This document shows positions 37,815-46,637 of a stretch of 64,000 bases of DNA, one piece after another. The position numbers and the translations under genes are program-made. Position 1 is the stretch's first letter. Every line of letters starts with the position of its first letter. This DNA is from Sphingobium amiense. GTDB lineage: Bacteria > Pseudomonadota > Alphaproteobacteria > Sphingomonadales > Sphingomonadaceae. Under the pieces are notes generated by a model. The model searched no databases, was not told the DNA's origin, and saw nothing but the letters and a program-made list of their open reading frames with translations. The DNA lies in contig NZ_AP018664.1 in assembly GCF_003967075.1 (NCBI RefSeq), positions 2,914,001-2,978,000 on the forward strand. Direction: 5' to 3'.

Positions 37815-39041
37815 TCAGGCCGCCGCCCGCGCGTCGGCGGGGCGGGCGAGCAGCCGCTCGTAAACGGGTTCGTAGCGCAGGATGTTGGCGGCCCAGTTAC
37901 GCTCAGCCTCGACGAAGGCGCGGGCGGCGGCGCGGCGCTCGTCCCACTGCGCCCGCTGCGCGAACAGACCCGCGAGAGCCTGCGCGATCGCCGCCGGATC
38001 GTCCGGAGCGAACAGCGTGCCGGTGACGCCATCCTCGATCAGTTCGCGATGGCCGCCAACGCCCGACGCCGCAACCAGCCGCCCCTGCGCCATCGCCTCC
38101 AGCGGCTTCAATGGCGTCACCAGATCGGTGAGGCGCATCGCTTTCCTCGGATAGGCAAGCACGTCGACCTGCGCATAATAATGTTCGACCTCGTCATGCG
38201 GCACGCGCCCGACGAAGCGGATGCGGTCGGCGAAGGGCGATGCCGTCGCCTGATCGCGCAGCGCATCCTCGCGCGGGCCGCCGCCCACCAGCAGCAGCTT
38301 CGCCTTCGGCCGGGCGCGCACGAGTCGCGGCATGGCGGCGATCAGGTCATCCAGCCCTTCATAATCATAGAAGCTGCCGATGAAGCCGACGACATCGGCA
38401 TCTTCCAGCCCCAGCTTCGCCGTCAGCGCCGGGTCGCGCGGCACCGGCGTGCCGAACTGGTCCATATCGACGCCGTTGGGCGACACGACGATCCGGGCGG
38501 GATCGACGCCACGTGCGATCAGGTCGCCGCGCAGCCCTTCGCAGATCACCGCCACCGCATCCGCCTGCCGCACCGCATGGGTTTCGAGCTGACGCGTCAG
38601 CCAGTAACGCGGGCTGCCCTCGACGCCGGTGCCGTTGCCGACCGCCGCATCCTCCCAGAAGGCGCGAATCTCGTAGATCAGGGGCAGGCCGTGACGCTTC
38701 GCCACTTTCTGCGCCGCCATGGCGTTCAGCACGGGGGAATGGGCGTGGATGATGTCCGGCCGCCATTGCCGCACCAGCGCGTCGATGGCGTCGGCATGGG
38801 CGGCGATGTCGCGCCATTCGCGAATCAGCGGATTGCCCTCCGCCGCGATGCCGGGCGTGCGGTGGAAGATGAGACCGTCGACCTCCTCCACCAGCGGTCC
38901 CTGCGCGGTGTGGCGGTGCCCGGTGATGCCGCGCACCTCCCAGCCCCGCGCCACCTGCGCGCGCAGGATCGCCCGTGTCCGGAAGGTGTAGCCGCTGTGC
39001 AGCGGCAGGCTGTGGTCCAGCACATGAAGAATGCGAGTCAT
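37815..39041 (-). CDS. Exosortase-A-system glycosyltransferase (TIGR04063-like, GT4)
   Basis: This 408-aa protein begins MTRILHVLDHSLPLHSGYT, a hallmark of the exosortase A/PEP-CTERM-associated GT family, with IIHAHSPVLNAMAAQKVAK, IVVSPNGVDMDQFGTP, VGFIGSFYDYEGLDDLI and the donor-binding region PLKPLEAMAQGRLVAASGVGG. It probably adds a sugar during extracellular polysaccharide or glycoprotein assembly. ATG 39041 is preferred (longer start rejected). It is divergent from the O-glycosylation ligase locus. Confidence 0.88.
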   Translation of the reverse strand: MTRILHVLDHSLPLHSGYTFRTRAILRAQVARGWEVRGITGHRHTAQGPLVEEVDGLIFHRTPGIAAEGNPLIREWRDIAAHADAIDALVRQWRPDIIHAHSPVLNAMAAQKVAKRHGLPLIYEIRAFWEDAAVGNGTGVEGSPRYWLTRQLETHAVRQADAVAVICEGLRGDLIARGVDPARIVVSPNGVDMDQFGTPVPRDPALTAKLGLEDADVVGFIGSFYDYEGLDDLIAAMPRLVRARPKAKLLLVGGGPREDALRDQATASPFADRIRFVGRVPHDEVEHYYAQVDVLAYPRKAMRLTDLVTPLKPLEAMAQGRLVAASGVGGHRELIEDGVTGTLFAPDDPAAIAQALAGLFAQRAQWDERRAAARAFVEAERNWAANILRYEPVYERLLARPADARAAA

Positions 39042-39132
39042 AGCCCGCACGGTCTGCCCGAAAAGGTTTAACGGCCCATAAACTCTGTCGCGCTAGGGAA
39101 AGGGCCGTGCTGACCGGAACCATCCTTCTCCC

Positions 39133-39273
39133 ATGATCGACGCGCTGTCCCTGCTGGTAAGCCATGGCGCGATTCTGCTGGCGGCGTGGCGGCTGCTGCC
39201 GCGCGCCGATCTGGACCGCGATCCCGCGCCGGACGAATCGGACATGGGCGCGGAGGCTCCGGCCGATGCGTGA
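39133..39273 (+). CDS. 46-aa membrane micro-protein upstream of the O-glycosylation ligase
   Basis: ATG 39133 opens a 47-codon frame: MIDALSLLVSHGAILLAAWR, then LLPRADLDRDPAPDE and an acidic tail ending EAPADA. Residues 4-22 form one hydrophobic segment, so a small membrane protein is likely. Its end overlaps the start of the ligase gene by 8 nt, which supports translational coupling. The RBS is weak. No family can be named. Confidence 0.55.
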   Translation: MIDALSLLVSHGAILLAAWRLLPRADLDRDPAPDESDMGAEAPADA

Positions 39274-40630
39274 CCTCTTCTTCCTCGCCTTTCTGGGGCT
39301 GTTCGGCGTCATGGGCCTCAGGCGCCCGTTCCTGCTGGTCGCGCTCTACGCCTATATCGACATCGTCTCGCCCCAGCGGCTGTCCTATTTCCTGCTCAAC
39401 GCCATTCCCATCTCCGCCATCGCCTTCGCGCTGATGGTGGGGGCGTGGCTGGCGGTGGACGACAAGAAGGACTGCCGCTTCTCCGCGCGGCAGGGGCTGA
39501 TGCTGCTGCTGCTCGCCTGGTGCGGCTACACCACCATGACCGCCGACTTCCCGCTGGAGGCGATGACGAAATGGAACTGGGTGTGGAAGGCGATCGTCGC
39601 GGGCGTGTTCCTTCCCCTCGTCCTGCGCACAAGGCTGCGGATCGAGGCGCTGGCGCTTTTCATGATCCTGTGCGCGAGCACGATCATCATCAACGGCGGC
39701 ATGAAGACGGCGCTGTCGGGCGGCGGCTACGGCGTGCTCAACCTGATGGTAGAGAATAACAGCGGCCTTTACGAAGGCTCCATCATCTCCTGCGTCGCCA
39801 TCTCGCTGATCCCGCTCATCCTCTGGTTCACGCATCATGGCACAGTTTTCCCGCCCGACTGGCGCGTGAAGCTCTTTGCCTACTGCCTGTGCTTCGCCTG
39901 CATGCTGATGCCCATCGGCACCGAAGCGCGCACCGGCCTTGTCTGCCTCGTCATACTTGCGGGCATGATGCTGATGCGGTCAAAGCGGAAATTCGTCTAC
40001 GCGCCGCTGCTCGCCTTCGCGGGCCTCGCCGCCATCCCCTTCCTGCCCGCGAGCTTCACCGACCGGATGAAGACCATCGAGAATCATCAGGGCGACGAAA
40101 GCGCCTCCACCCGCGTCGCTGTGTGGATGTGGACGCTCGACTATGTGAAGCAGCACCCCGGCGGCGGCGGGTTCGACAATTATCTCGCCAACAGCTTCAC
40201 CTACCACACCCGCGAAACGGTGAGCGACGGCGCGGGCACGCGCGTCGAAAGCCGCCTCGTCACCGACAAGGGCCGCGCCTATCACAGCGCCTATTTCGAG
40301 ATGCTGGGCGAACAGGGCTATTTCGGTTTCGCCCTCTGGGCGCTGCTGCACGGCATCTGTTTCATCCGCACCGAAGCGATCCGCCGCCGCTTCCGCACCC
40401 GCGACGGACCGCAGGACGCGTGGATCGCGCCCTTCGCTCTCGCGCTCCAGCAGGGGCATGTCGTCTATATGATCGGATCGCTGTTCGTGGGCATCGCCTA
40501 TCAGCCCTTCATCTTCATGATGCTCGCGCTCCAGATCGGGCTGGACACCTATGTCAGCCGCCGTGCGAAGGACGCGGCGCGGCGCGATCTTCAGGCGGCG
40601 CTGGTCGCCCGGCAGGGGCTGCCCGCATGA
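39266..40630 (+). CDS. Exosortase-A-associated putative O-glycosylation ligase
   Basis: This 454-aa polytopic membrane protein starts at MRDLFFLAFLGLFGVMGLRRP. About ten or more hydrophobic segments; family-type features include FLLVALYAYIDIVSPQRLSY near the N-terminus and, in the large periplasmic loop, ESASTRVAVWMWTLDYVKQHP and KGRAYHSAYFEMLGEQGYFGF, which match O-antigen ligase/Wzy-like proteins of the exosortase-A gene group. It probably transfers glycan to a carrier at the outer face of the inner membrane. The stop overlaps the next ATG (ATGA). Confidence 0.87.
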   Translation: MRDLFFLAFLGLFGVMGLRRPFLLVALYAYIDIVSPQRLSYFLLNAIPISAIAFALMVGAWLAVDDKKDCRFSARQGLMLLLLAWCGYTTMTADFPLEAMTKWNWVWKAIVAGVFLPLVLRTRLRIEALALFMILCASTIIINGGMKTALSGGGYGVLNLMVENNSGLYEGSIISCVAISLIPLILWFTHHGTVFPPDWRVKLFAYCLCFACMLMPIGTEARTGLVCLVILAGMMLMRSKRKFVYAPLLAFAGLAAIPFLPASFTDRMKTIENHQGDESASTRVAVWMWTLDYVKQHPGGGGFDNYLANSFTYHTRETVSDGAGTRVESRLVTDKGRAYHSAYFEMLGEQGYFGFALWALLHGICFIRTEAIRRRFRTRDGPQDAWIAPFALALQQGHVVYMIGSLFVGIAYQPFIFMMLALQIGLDTYVSRRAKDAARRDLQAALVARQGLPA

Positions 40631-41343
40631 GCGGCGAGCTGCGCCTCGTCAGCCTCGCGCACGGGCTGCTGCTCGGCCTGCTGCTGGCCGCGCCCGTGCT
40701 CGCGCCCGCGATCCTGCCGCACGCGACGATGGCGCTGTTCCTGCTGGGCGGCTTCCAGTTGCGCCTCGCCGACCGGCGCTTCACGCTGCGCGGCGCGGAA
40801 TCGTGGATCAGCCATATCCGCATGACGCCCCGGCGCCTGCTGCCATGGGGGGCGGCCGCGCTCGGCGCGCTGGCGAGCGGCCACGGGGGTCGCGCCGCCG
40901 CGATCCTGCTGGCGGCGCTGGCGGGCGAAACGCTGCTCTATCCGCTGTGCGCCAACGCACTGGCGCGCCAGACGCGCATGCGCATCGCCCTGTTCCTGCT
41001 GCCGCTCATGGCGCTGAGCGCGAGCGTGCCGGTCGAAGCCGTCGCTTTCGCGGCCGCGTTCCTGACCGGCGTCGCTACCTGCCTTTTCTGGCTGCGCGGT
41101 CCCGATGGCGAGGCGCGCGCCTTTGTCACCGCGCTCTGCATCCTGACGCTGGCGGGGATCGCAGCCCTGCTCGAACCCGCGCTGCTGCCGTGGATGACGC
41201 CGCTCGCCACCGTCAGCGCGCTCCTCGCGCTGGCGCATCTTTCGGTGCTGCGCCGCCGCCCCGTGCCCTGGCGGCAGCCGGGCGGCGGCAGCGGCTCTTT
41301 CCTCAGGCGTCCGCTGTGGCAACATCCGCTACGGCAGCCTTGA
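40627..41343 (+). CDS. Polytopic membrane protein coupled to the ligase
   Basis: This 238-aa protein starts at MSGELRLVSLAHGLLLGLLLA, sharing ATGA with the ligase stop. It has about seven hydrophobic segments and Arg/Gly-rich loops. No family recognised; the coupling suggests a role in the same polysaccharide or glycosylation process. Its last 41 nt overlap the convergent PfpI gene. Confidence 0.65.
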   Translation: MSGELRLVSLAHGLLLGLLLAAPVLAPAILPHATMALFLLGGFQLRLADRRFTLRGAESWISHIRMTPRRLLPWGAAALGALASGHGGRAAAILLAALAGETLLYPLCANALARQTRMRIALFLLPLMALSASVPVEAVAFAAAFLTGVATCLFWLRGPDGEARAFVTALCILTLAGIAALLEPALLPWMTPLATVSALLALAHLSVLRRRPVPWRQPGGGSGSFLRRPLWQHPLRQP

Positions 41344-41857
41344 AGGCGTCGACGAAGGCGGGAATATCGTCCGGCTTGCGGCTGGTGATGAGATTGCCGT
41401 CGACCACCACTTCGCGATCCACGACGCTCGCCCCCGCATTGGCAAGGTCGGTGCGGACCGAGGGCCATGACGTAACCGTCCGCCCGTCGACCACATCGGC
41501 CTCCACCAGCAGCCACGGCCCGTGGCAGATCGCGGCGACCGGCTTGCCCGATACGGCAAAGTTGCGCACGATCTCGACGGCCTTGTCGTTGGTGCGCAGC
41601 GTATCGGGATTGGCGACACCGCCGGGCAGCAGCAGCCCGTCATATTCCTCGATCTTCACCTGATCCAATGTGATGTCGGGGGTGATCGTGTCGCCCTTCT
41701 CATCATGCTTCATGCCCTGAATGGGATCGGTCGCGGGCGAGGCGAGCGTCACTTTCGCGCCTGCGTCGATCAGGCTCTGGCGCGGATCGAACAGTTCGGA
41801 CTGCTCAAAACCGTCGGTGGCGACGATCAGGATACGGCTTTGGTCAACGGATGGCAT
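41303..41857 (-). CDS. DJ-1/PfpI-family protein (YhbO/PfpI type)
   Basis: This 184-aa protein starts at MPSVDQSRILIVATDGFEQSE (GGAGAAG 6 nt upstream; longer frame rejected). The nucleophile elbow is AAICHGPWLLVEADVVDGR with Cys followed by His. LLLPGGVANPDTLR and LPGG typical loop are present. These proteins act as deglycases, chaperones or peptidases in oxidative and carbonyl stress; which applies here is unknown. Confidence 0.93.
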   Translation of the reverse strand: MPSVDQSRILIVATDGFEQSELFDPRQSLIDAGAKVTLASPATDPIQGMKHDEKGDTITPDITLDQVKIEEYDGLLLPGGVANPDTLRTNDKAVEIVRNFAVSGKPVAAICHGPWLLVEADVVDGRTVTSWPSVRTDLANAGASVVDREVVVDGNLITSRKPDDIPAFVDAFKAAVADVATADA

Positions 41858-41960
41858 GGCACTTCTCCGGCTTGGGGGGAGGTGGGTCAACGGCCCGCGG
41901 CCCCAGGGGTTGCGGAACGAAGCGATGAACGGCGGGTTTTCGGGCATGAGAAGGACAGCC

Positions 41961-42968
41961 ATGCCCCAGCCCAGCGTCACCCATGCGGACCACAGCATTC
42001 CCGGCATCACGCGCCGCGCCCTGAAACGCGGCTGGGCCTATTATGACGCGACGGGCGATCGCATCACCGACCGGGACGAGATCGACCGGCTCAACCGCAT
42101 CGCCCTGCCGCCCGCCTATCGCGACTGCTGGTTCTGCCCGTCGCCATGGGGCCATATTCAGGCGGTGGGCTACGATGACCGGGGTCGCCGCCAATATCGC
42201 TATCACCCCGATTTCCGCGCCGCGCGCGAGGCGGAGAAATATGCCGGCTGCCCCGAATTCGGGCGCGCCCTGCCCCGGCTGCGCGCGCGCCTCGAAAGCG
42301 ACCTGTCGAAGCGCGGGCTGCGCAAGGACAGGACCGTCGCTGCGGTCGTGCGCCTGCTCGATCTCGCCAAGCTGCGCGTGGGCAACGAACATTATGCGAC
42401 GACCAACAACAGTTTCGGCGCGACCACGCTGCGCCGCCGCCATGTCGACCTCAACGGCAAATCGCTGACGCTCCGCTTCCGCGCCAAGTCGGGCAAGGAA
42501 CAGCAGCAGACGATCACCGACGCGCGGCTGCTCCGCTTCGTGCGGCAGGTGCAGGATCTGCCGGGGCAGCACCTCTTCCAGTATCTCGACGAGAACGGCG
42601 ATCCGCGCCCGATCACCTCGAACGACGTCAACGCCTATATCGCCGAGGCCATGGGCGGTCCCTTCACCGCCAAGCATTTCCGCACATGGGGCGCCACCGC
42701 CATCGCGTTCGGGACGCTGGCCGATGGCCACGTGACGCTGAAGCAACTGCTCGACCCGGTGGCGCAGGCGCTGGGCAACACCCCCGCGATCAGCCGCAAA
42801 AGCTATGTTCACCCCGCCCTGATCGCGCTCTGTCACGAAGGGCAGGACGAATGGCGCGCAGGGCTTCGCTTGCCGCGCCGGACGCGCTATCTCTCGCGCG
42901 AGGAACGCGGCCTCATCGCCTTCCTCGACGCTATTTCGGATTGCGCCCCGCTGCCCAAGGCGGCGTGA
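41961..42968 (+). CDS. DNA topoisomerase IB (poxvirus-like)
   Basis: This 335-aa protein starts at MPQPSVTHADHSIPGITRRA (AAGGA 6 nt upstream). Catalytic residues of the type IB family are seen: Arg in KLRVGNEHYA, Lys in FRAKSGKE, Arg in FRTWGATA and the Tyr nucleophile Tyr282 in SRKSYVHPAL. The enzyme relaxes supercoils through a 3'-phosphotyrosyl intermediate. Such bacterial homologues are sporadic and probably transferred; the locus shows no obvious mobile elements. Confidence 0.95.
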   Translation: MPQPSVTHADHSIPGITRRALKRGWAYYDATGDRITDRDEIDRLNRIALPPAYRDCWFCPSPWGHIQAVGYDDRGRRQYRYHPDFRAAREAEKYAGCPEFGRALPRLRARLESDLSKRGLRKDRTVAAVVRLLDLAKLRVGNEHYATTNNSFGATTLRRRHVDLNGKSLTLRFRAKSGKEQQQTITDARLLRFVRQVQDLPGQHLFQYLDENGDPRPITSNDVNAYIAEAMGGPFTAKHFRTWGATAIAFGTLADGHVTLKQLLDPVAQALGNTPAISRKSYVHPALIALCHEGQDEWRAGLRLPRRTRYLSREERGLIAFLDAISDCAPLPKAA

Positions 42969-42990
42969 TCCACCGGATCGACAGGACATC

Positions 42991-44160
42991 ATGGCCGACA
43001 AGAAGACCGCCGCCCCCGCTCTCGACCTCGATCTTCCAGCACCCAATCTGGCCGAGATGTGGCACACGACGACGCACTGGGTGCAGGTCCATTATCTTTC
43101 GATCCTGATCGCCTTCGGCGCGGGCGTTCTCATCTATCTCGCCCTTTCCGCGCTCAAGGGCGCGGGCAAGCGCTGGCGCGGGACGCGGGGCGATCCCCTG
43201 AGCTACGCCAATGTCGTTGGCCGCGCCGCGTCCAGAACAGGCCATTTCTTCCGCATCATGGTCGCGGCGCGGCTGGTCGTGGGCTATGCCGACGCACCCG
43301 AAAGCCTGTTCCGCACGGTCGCTTTCCTCTTCACCATCGCCACCGTCTTTCAGGGCGCGATCTGGGCGCGGGAGATCATCCTTGGCCTCATCGAGCGCAA
43401 GACGCTGGCGGAGGATGGCGGGGCGGAGACGCTGGCCAACGCGATGGGCCTCATCCGCGTGCTCGTCACCTTCGCCCTGTTCGCCATCGCGACCATCGTC
43501 GTGCTCGACAATCTGGGCGTCAACGTCACCGGCCTCGTCGCGGGCCTCGGCATCGGCGGCATCGCGATCGGTCTCGCCGCGCAGGGCATCTTTTCCGACC
43601 TGTTCGCCGCGCTTTCCATCATCTTCGACAAGCCGTTCCGCCGGGGCGAGGTCATCACCTATGACCAGACCACCGCGCGCGTCGAACGCATCGGCCTCAA
43701 AAGCACGCGCCTTCGCGCCATGAGCGGCGAAAAAAAGGTCATGTCCAACGCCAACCTGCTGCAGAAGGAGATCACCAGCCTCCAGACGCTGACCCAGCGC
43801 CGCGTGACCTACGCCATCGGCATCATCTACCAGACGCCGGACGAGAAGGCGGAGGCGATCCCGGCCCTGTTGCGCGCCATCGTGGAGGGGGAGGGCATGA
43901 TCTTCGTCAACGCAGGGATCGTCGCCTTCGGGGCGAGCAGCCTCGACTATCAGCTCAATTTCGACGTGCCCGATCCCGATCATCACGATTATTTCCAGAT
44001 GCGCCACCGCATCGGCCTCGCCATCTGGAAACGGTTCAAGGCGGAGGGGATCGAGTTCGCCTATCCGACGCAGACCAGCTTCACCGCCGCGCCGGACGGC
44101 AGCGCGATCATGCCCTATCCCCCGGTCCAGCCGGTGCGGGACGTCAGCGGGAAGCCGTAG
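42991..44160 (+). CDS. MscS-family mechanosensitive ion channel
   Basis: This 389-aa protein has an N-terminal helix near 30-55, three or four further helices to about 190, and the pore-lining helix GLVAGLGIGGIAIGLAAQG followed by FSDLFAALSIIFDKPFRRG, the MscS motif. The C-terminal about 190 residues form the usual cytoplasmic vestibule. It opens on membrane tension to release solutes. It starts 22 nt after topoisomerase IB. Confidence 0.94.
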   Translation: MADKKTAAPALDLDLPAPNLAEMWHTTTHWVQVHYLSILIAFGAGVLIYLALSALKGAGKRWRGTRGDPLSYANVVGRAASRTGHFFRIMVAARLVVGYADAPESLFRTVAFLFTIATVFQGAIWAREIILGLIERKTLAEDGGAETLANAMGLIRVLVTFALFAIATIVVLDNLGVNVTGLVAGLGIGGIAIGLAAQGIFSDLFAALSIIFDKPFRRGEVITYDQTTARVERIGLKSTRLRAMSGEKKVMSNANLLQKEITSLQTLTQRRVTYAIGIIYQTPDEKAEAIPALLRAIVEGEGMIFVNAGIVAFGASSLDYQLNFDVPDPDHHDYFQMRHRIGLAIWKRFKAEGIEFAYPTQTSFTAAPDGSAIMPYPPVQPVRDVSGKP

Positions 44161-44223
44161 CCGAGCGCGTGCCTCCACCGGCTGCGCCGGTCCCCCTCCC
44201 CTTACAGGGGAGGACGGAGTTGC

Positions 44224-45201
44224 CTACCGCCCCAGCCCCCACAGCGTCCCCGGCTGCAACATCCCGCCCTCGACCGTCAGCCCGCCCGCCCGGTCCTCCG
44301 CCAGCAGCAGCGCGCCGTCCAGGTCGATCCAGTCCGCCCCCTGCGCCACCAGCGCGGCGGGCGCGATGCCGAGCGAGGTGCCGAGCATGCAGCCGACCAT
44401 CACGCGAAACCCCCGCGCCCGCGCCTCCGCCCGCAGCGCCAGCGCCTCGGTCAGCCCGCCCGCCTTGTCGAGCTTGATATTGACCGCATCGAAATCGCCC
44501 AGCCGGTCGAGGTCGGCGCGCGTGTGGCAGCTCTCGTCGGCGCAGAGCGGTACCGGGGACGCCACGCCCGACAGCCGCCCCTCCTGCCCGTGCAGCACGG
44601 GCTGCTCCACCATCTCGACACCCAGAGCGGCCAGCGCCGCCGCCTCCGCCGCGATGTCGCGATCGTGCCAGCTTTCGTTGGCGTCGACGATCAGCCGCGC
44701 GTCGGGCGCACCCTGCCGCACCGCCGCGATCCGCGCCCGGTCGCCCTCGCCCGTCAGCTTGCATTTGAGGAGCGCGAAGCCCCGCTCCGCCGCCGCCCGC
44801 GCATCCGCTTCCATCGTCGCCGGATCGCCAAGGCTGATGGTGAAGGCGGTGGGCATCGGCTGCGGCTTTGCAAGGCCCGCCAGTTGCCACACCGGCGCGC
44901 CCGCGCGCTTCGCCTCCAGATCCCACAGCGCGCAGTCCAGCGCGTTGCGCGCCGCTCCGCGCGGCATGTGGGAGAGCAGCGCCTCGCGCTCCATCGGCCC
45001 GGCATAGGAGCGCAGCGCCGCGACACAGCCCTCCGCGCTCTCGCCTTCATAATAGATGGCGGTGCCCTCGCCCCGGCCTTCATGCGCGCCGTCGCTCACG
45101 GTGCAGACCACGACATCGACATGGCGCTTGGCTCCCCGGCTGATGATGAAGGCGCCCCGGACGGGCCAGCGTTCGACGGTCGCTGAAATGAGACGGATCA
45201 T
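44224..45201 (-). CDS. Dipeptide (L-Ala-D/L-Glu type) epimerase
   Basis: This 325-aa enolase-superfamily protein has acid/base Lys in LLKCKLTGEGD, metal ligands in IVDANESWHD, EQPVLHGQE and CADESCHT, and the second Lys in VNIKLDKAGGLTEA. It resembles YcjG/YkfB-type enzymes recycling murein dipeptides; substrate specificity is not proven. ATG at 45201 is selected because AGGAAGG lies 4 nt before it. Confidence 0.92.
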   Translation of the reverse strand: MIRLISATVERWPVRGAFIISRGAKRHVDVVVCTVSDGAHEGRGEGTAIYYEGESAEGCVAALRSYAGPMEREALLSHMPRGAARNALDCALWDLEAKRAGAPVWQLAGLAKPQPMPTAFTISLGDPATMEADARAAAERGFALLKCKLTGEGDRARIAAVRQGAPDARLIVDANESWHDRDIAAEAAALAALGVEMVEQPVLHGQEGRLSGVASPVPLCADESCHTRADLDRLGDFDAVNIKLDKAGGLTEALALRAEARARGFRVMVGCMLGTSLGIAPAALVAQGADWIDLDGALLLAEDRAGGLTVEGGMLQPGTLWGLGR

Positions 45202-45288
45202 CGGCCTTCCTGTCATGCGCGATTGACGGCGCGGTCCAGTGCCATATGCACAGGTCCGGCCCCATCCGCCAGAGGAGCGTCCCGTCCC

Positions 45289-46581
45289 GTGACATCGCGC
45301 GAGCTTACCCGCTTCCTGCCGCTCGAAGAGGAGGATGGCGCGCGCACGGACCTGCGCCGCCGCGCGTCCGACATGGCGTGGCGGATCGGTTTCGGCGCGA
45401 TCGGCTGGCCGTGGCTGCTCGCCAGCCTGTCGGGCGGCCGCCCCGCCGACAAGCGCGCGCTGCTCGACGAGCTGGACCTGCCGCACGACGCGCTGCCGCA
45501 TCTGGGAAGCTGGAAGGCCGATGTCGGTTTCCTGCGCCATATCGTGCGCGAAATCGCCCGGCTGCGCCCGGCGCATGTGGTGGAACTGGGCGCGGGCGCG
45601 TCCTCGCTCATCGCGGCGCGGGCGCTGCAACTGCATGGCGGCGGGCGGCTGCACAGTTTCGACCAGCATGGCGGCTTTGTCGATGCGACGCGCCAGTGGC
45701 TCGGCGACCATGGGCTTGACGTAGACATCCGCCACGCCCCGCTGACTCACGAAAGCGCCGACTGGCCGGGCCGCTGGTATGCGGTCGATCATCTGCCCGA
45801 ACGCATCGACCTGCTCATCATTGACGGTCCGCCATGGAGCGTGCATCCGCTGGTGCGGGGCGCGGCGGACAGCCTGTTTTCGCGCCTGTCGTCCGGCGGT
45901 GTCGTGCTGCTGGACGATGCCGCCCGCCCCGGCGAGCGCCTCGTCGCGCGGCGCTGGCGCAGGCGCTGGCCGCATATCGACTTCCGCCTGATGAAGGACG
46001 GGACGAAGGGCACCCTTGTGGGCCGCGCGCGCGACACGCGCCTGCCGGTGGCCAATGACAATGACGGGGGTCGGCTATGGCGGCATATGGGCAGGGCCGC
46101 CGCCGTCGCCGCGCTAGTCGCGACCGGCTGGATCGCGCGCGGCGCGCTGGGCGAATTTCCGCAGCCCGCGCAGGCGAGCAGCTTCCTCGACGAAGCCGCC
46201 GCGTCCCGCCGCGCGGGCCTTCTGCGGCAGGCGATGGCGTCGAAGATCGAAAGCGCGCCCCTGGACCGGGAGGAGGTCGCGCGGTCGGCAGGCCTGTCGC
46301 TGCCGACGCTCCCGGCAGGCTGGCGCGTCACCGATGTGCAGCTCGTCCCCTCGCCGGGCAGCCCCGCCGTCGCCATGAGCGTCACGACGCCCGACGGCGA
46401 CCATCTCTCGCTCTTCGCCGACCGGGCGGAAACCCCGGCGGAAGCGACGCCGCTGATGGCGCGCCGCGCGGGCGAAACCATCGCCTACTGGGAGCGGGGC
46501 GACATGGCCTATGCGCTGACCGGCGCGGGTGACGCGCGGCAGGTGATGCGCTGGGCCGACGCGGTCGCGCCCGACGCGTGA
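45289..46581 (+). CDS. Methyltransferase-like domain fused to a membrane anti-sigma-like C-terminal domain
   Basis: This 430-aa uninterrupted ORF starts GTG (AGAGGAG upstream). Residues 75-250 look like a class I SAM methyltransferase: VVELGAGASS (98-107), SFDQHGG, LLIIDGPPW (175-183), GGVVLLDDAA. Residues 268-286 form one membrane helix (RAAAVAALVATGWIARGAL). Residues 290-430 resemble the extracytoplasmic sensor end of alphaproteobacterial anti-sigma factors: LPAGWRVTDVQLVP, DHLSLFADRAE, IAYWERGDMAYALTG, ARQVMRWADA. No sigma factor gene is adjacent. Domain identities are inferred from motifs; the combination is unusual. Confidence 0.75.
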   Translation: MTSRELTRFLPLEEEDGARTDLRRRASDMAWRIGFGAIGWPWLLASLSGGRPADKRALLDELDLPHDALPHLGSWKADVGFLRHIVREIARLRPAHVVELGAGASSLIAARALQLHGGGRLHSFDQHGGFVDATRQWLGDHGLDVDIRHAPLTHESADWPGRWYAVDHLPERIDLLIIDGPPWSVHPLVRGAADSLFSRLSSGGVVLLDDAARPGERLVARRWRRRWPHIDFRLMKDGTKGTLVGRARDTRLPVANDNDGGRLWRHMGRAAAVAALVATGWIARGALGEFPQPAQASSFLDEAAASRRAGLLRQAMASKIESAPLDREEVARSAGLSLPTLPAGWRVTDVQLVPSPGSPAVAMSVTTPDGDHLSLFADRAETPAEATPLMARRAGETIAYWERGDMAYALTGAGDARQVMRWADAVAPDA

Positions 46582-46600
46582 GCCTTCGTGTCCGGCAGGA

Positions 46601-46629
46601 TTGAGGACGCGCGCCTGCCCTGCTAAGCG
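46601..46629 (+). promoter_or_regulatory. ABC exporter promoter, near-leaderless arrangement
   Basis: TTGAGG (46601-46606), 17-nt spacer, TAAGCG (46624-46629), then 8 nt to the ATG at 46638. Weak -10 match, but spacing is exact and no SD is visible. Confidence 0.4.
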
Positions 46630-46637
46630 CCGGGTCC

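Noticed and set aside
45289..46581. Splitting the fusion into two genes with an internal start near residue 267
   Set aside because: An ATG exists there but no stop precedes it and no clear RBS; kept as one ORF, with the alternative noted as refutation test.
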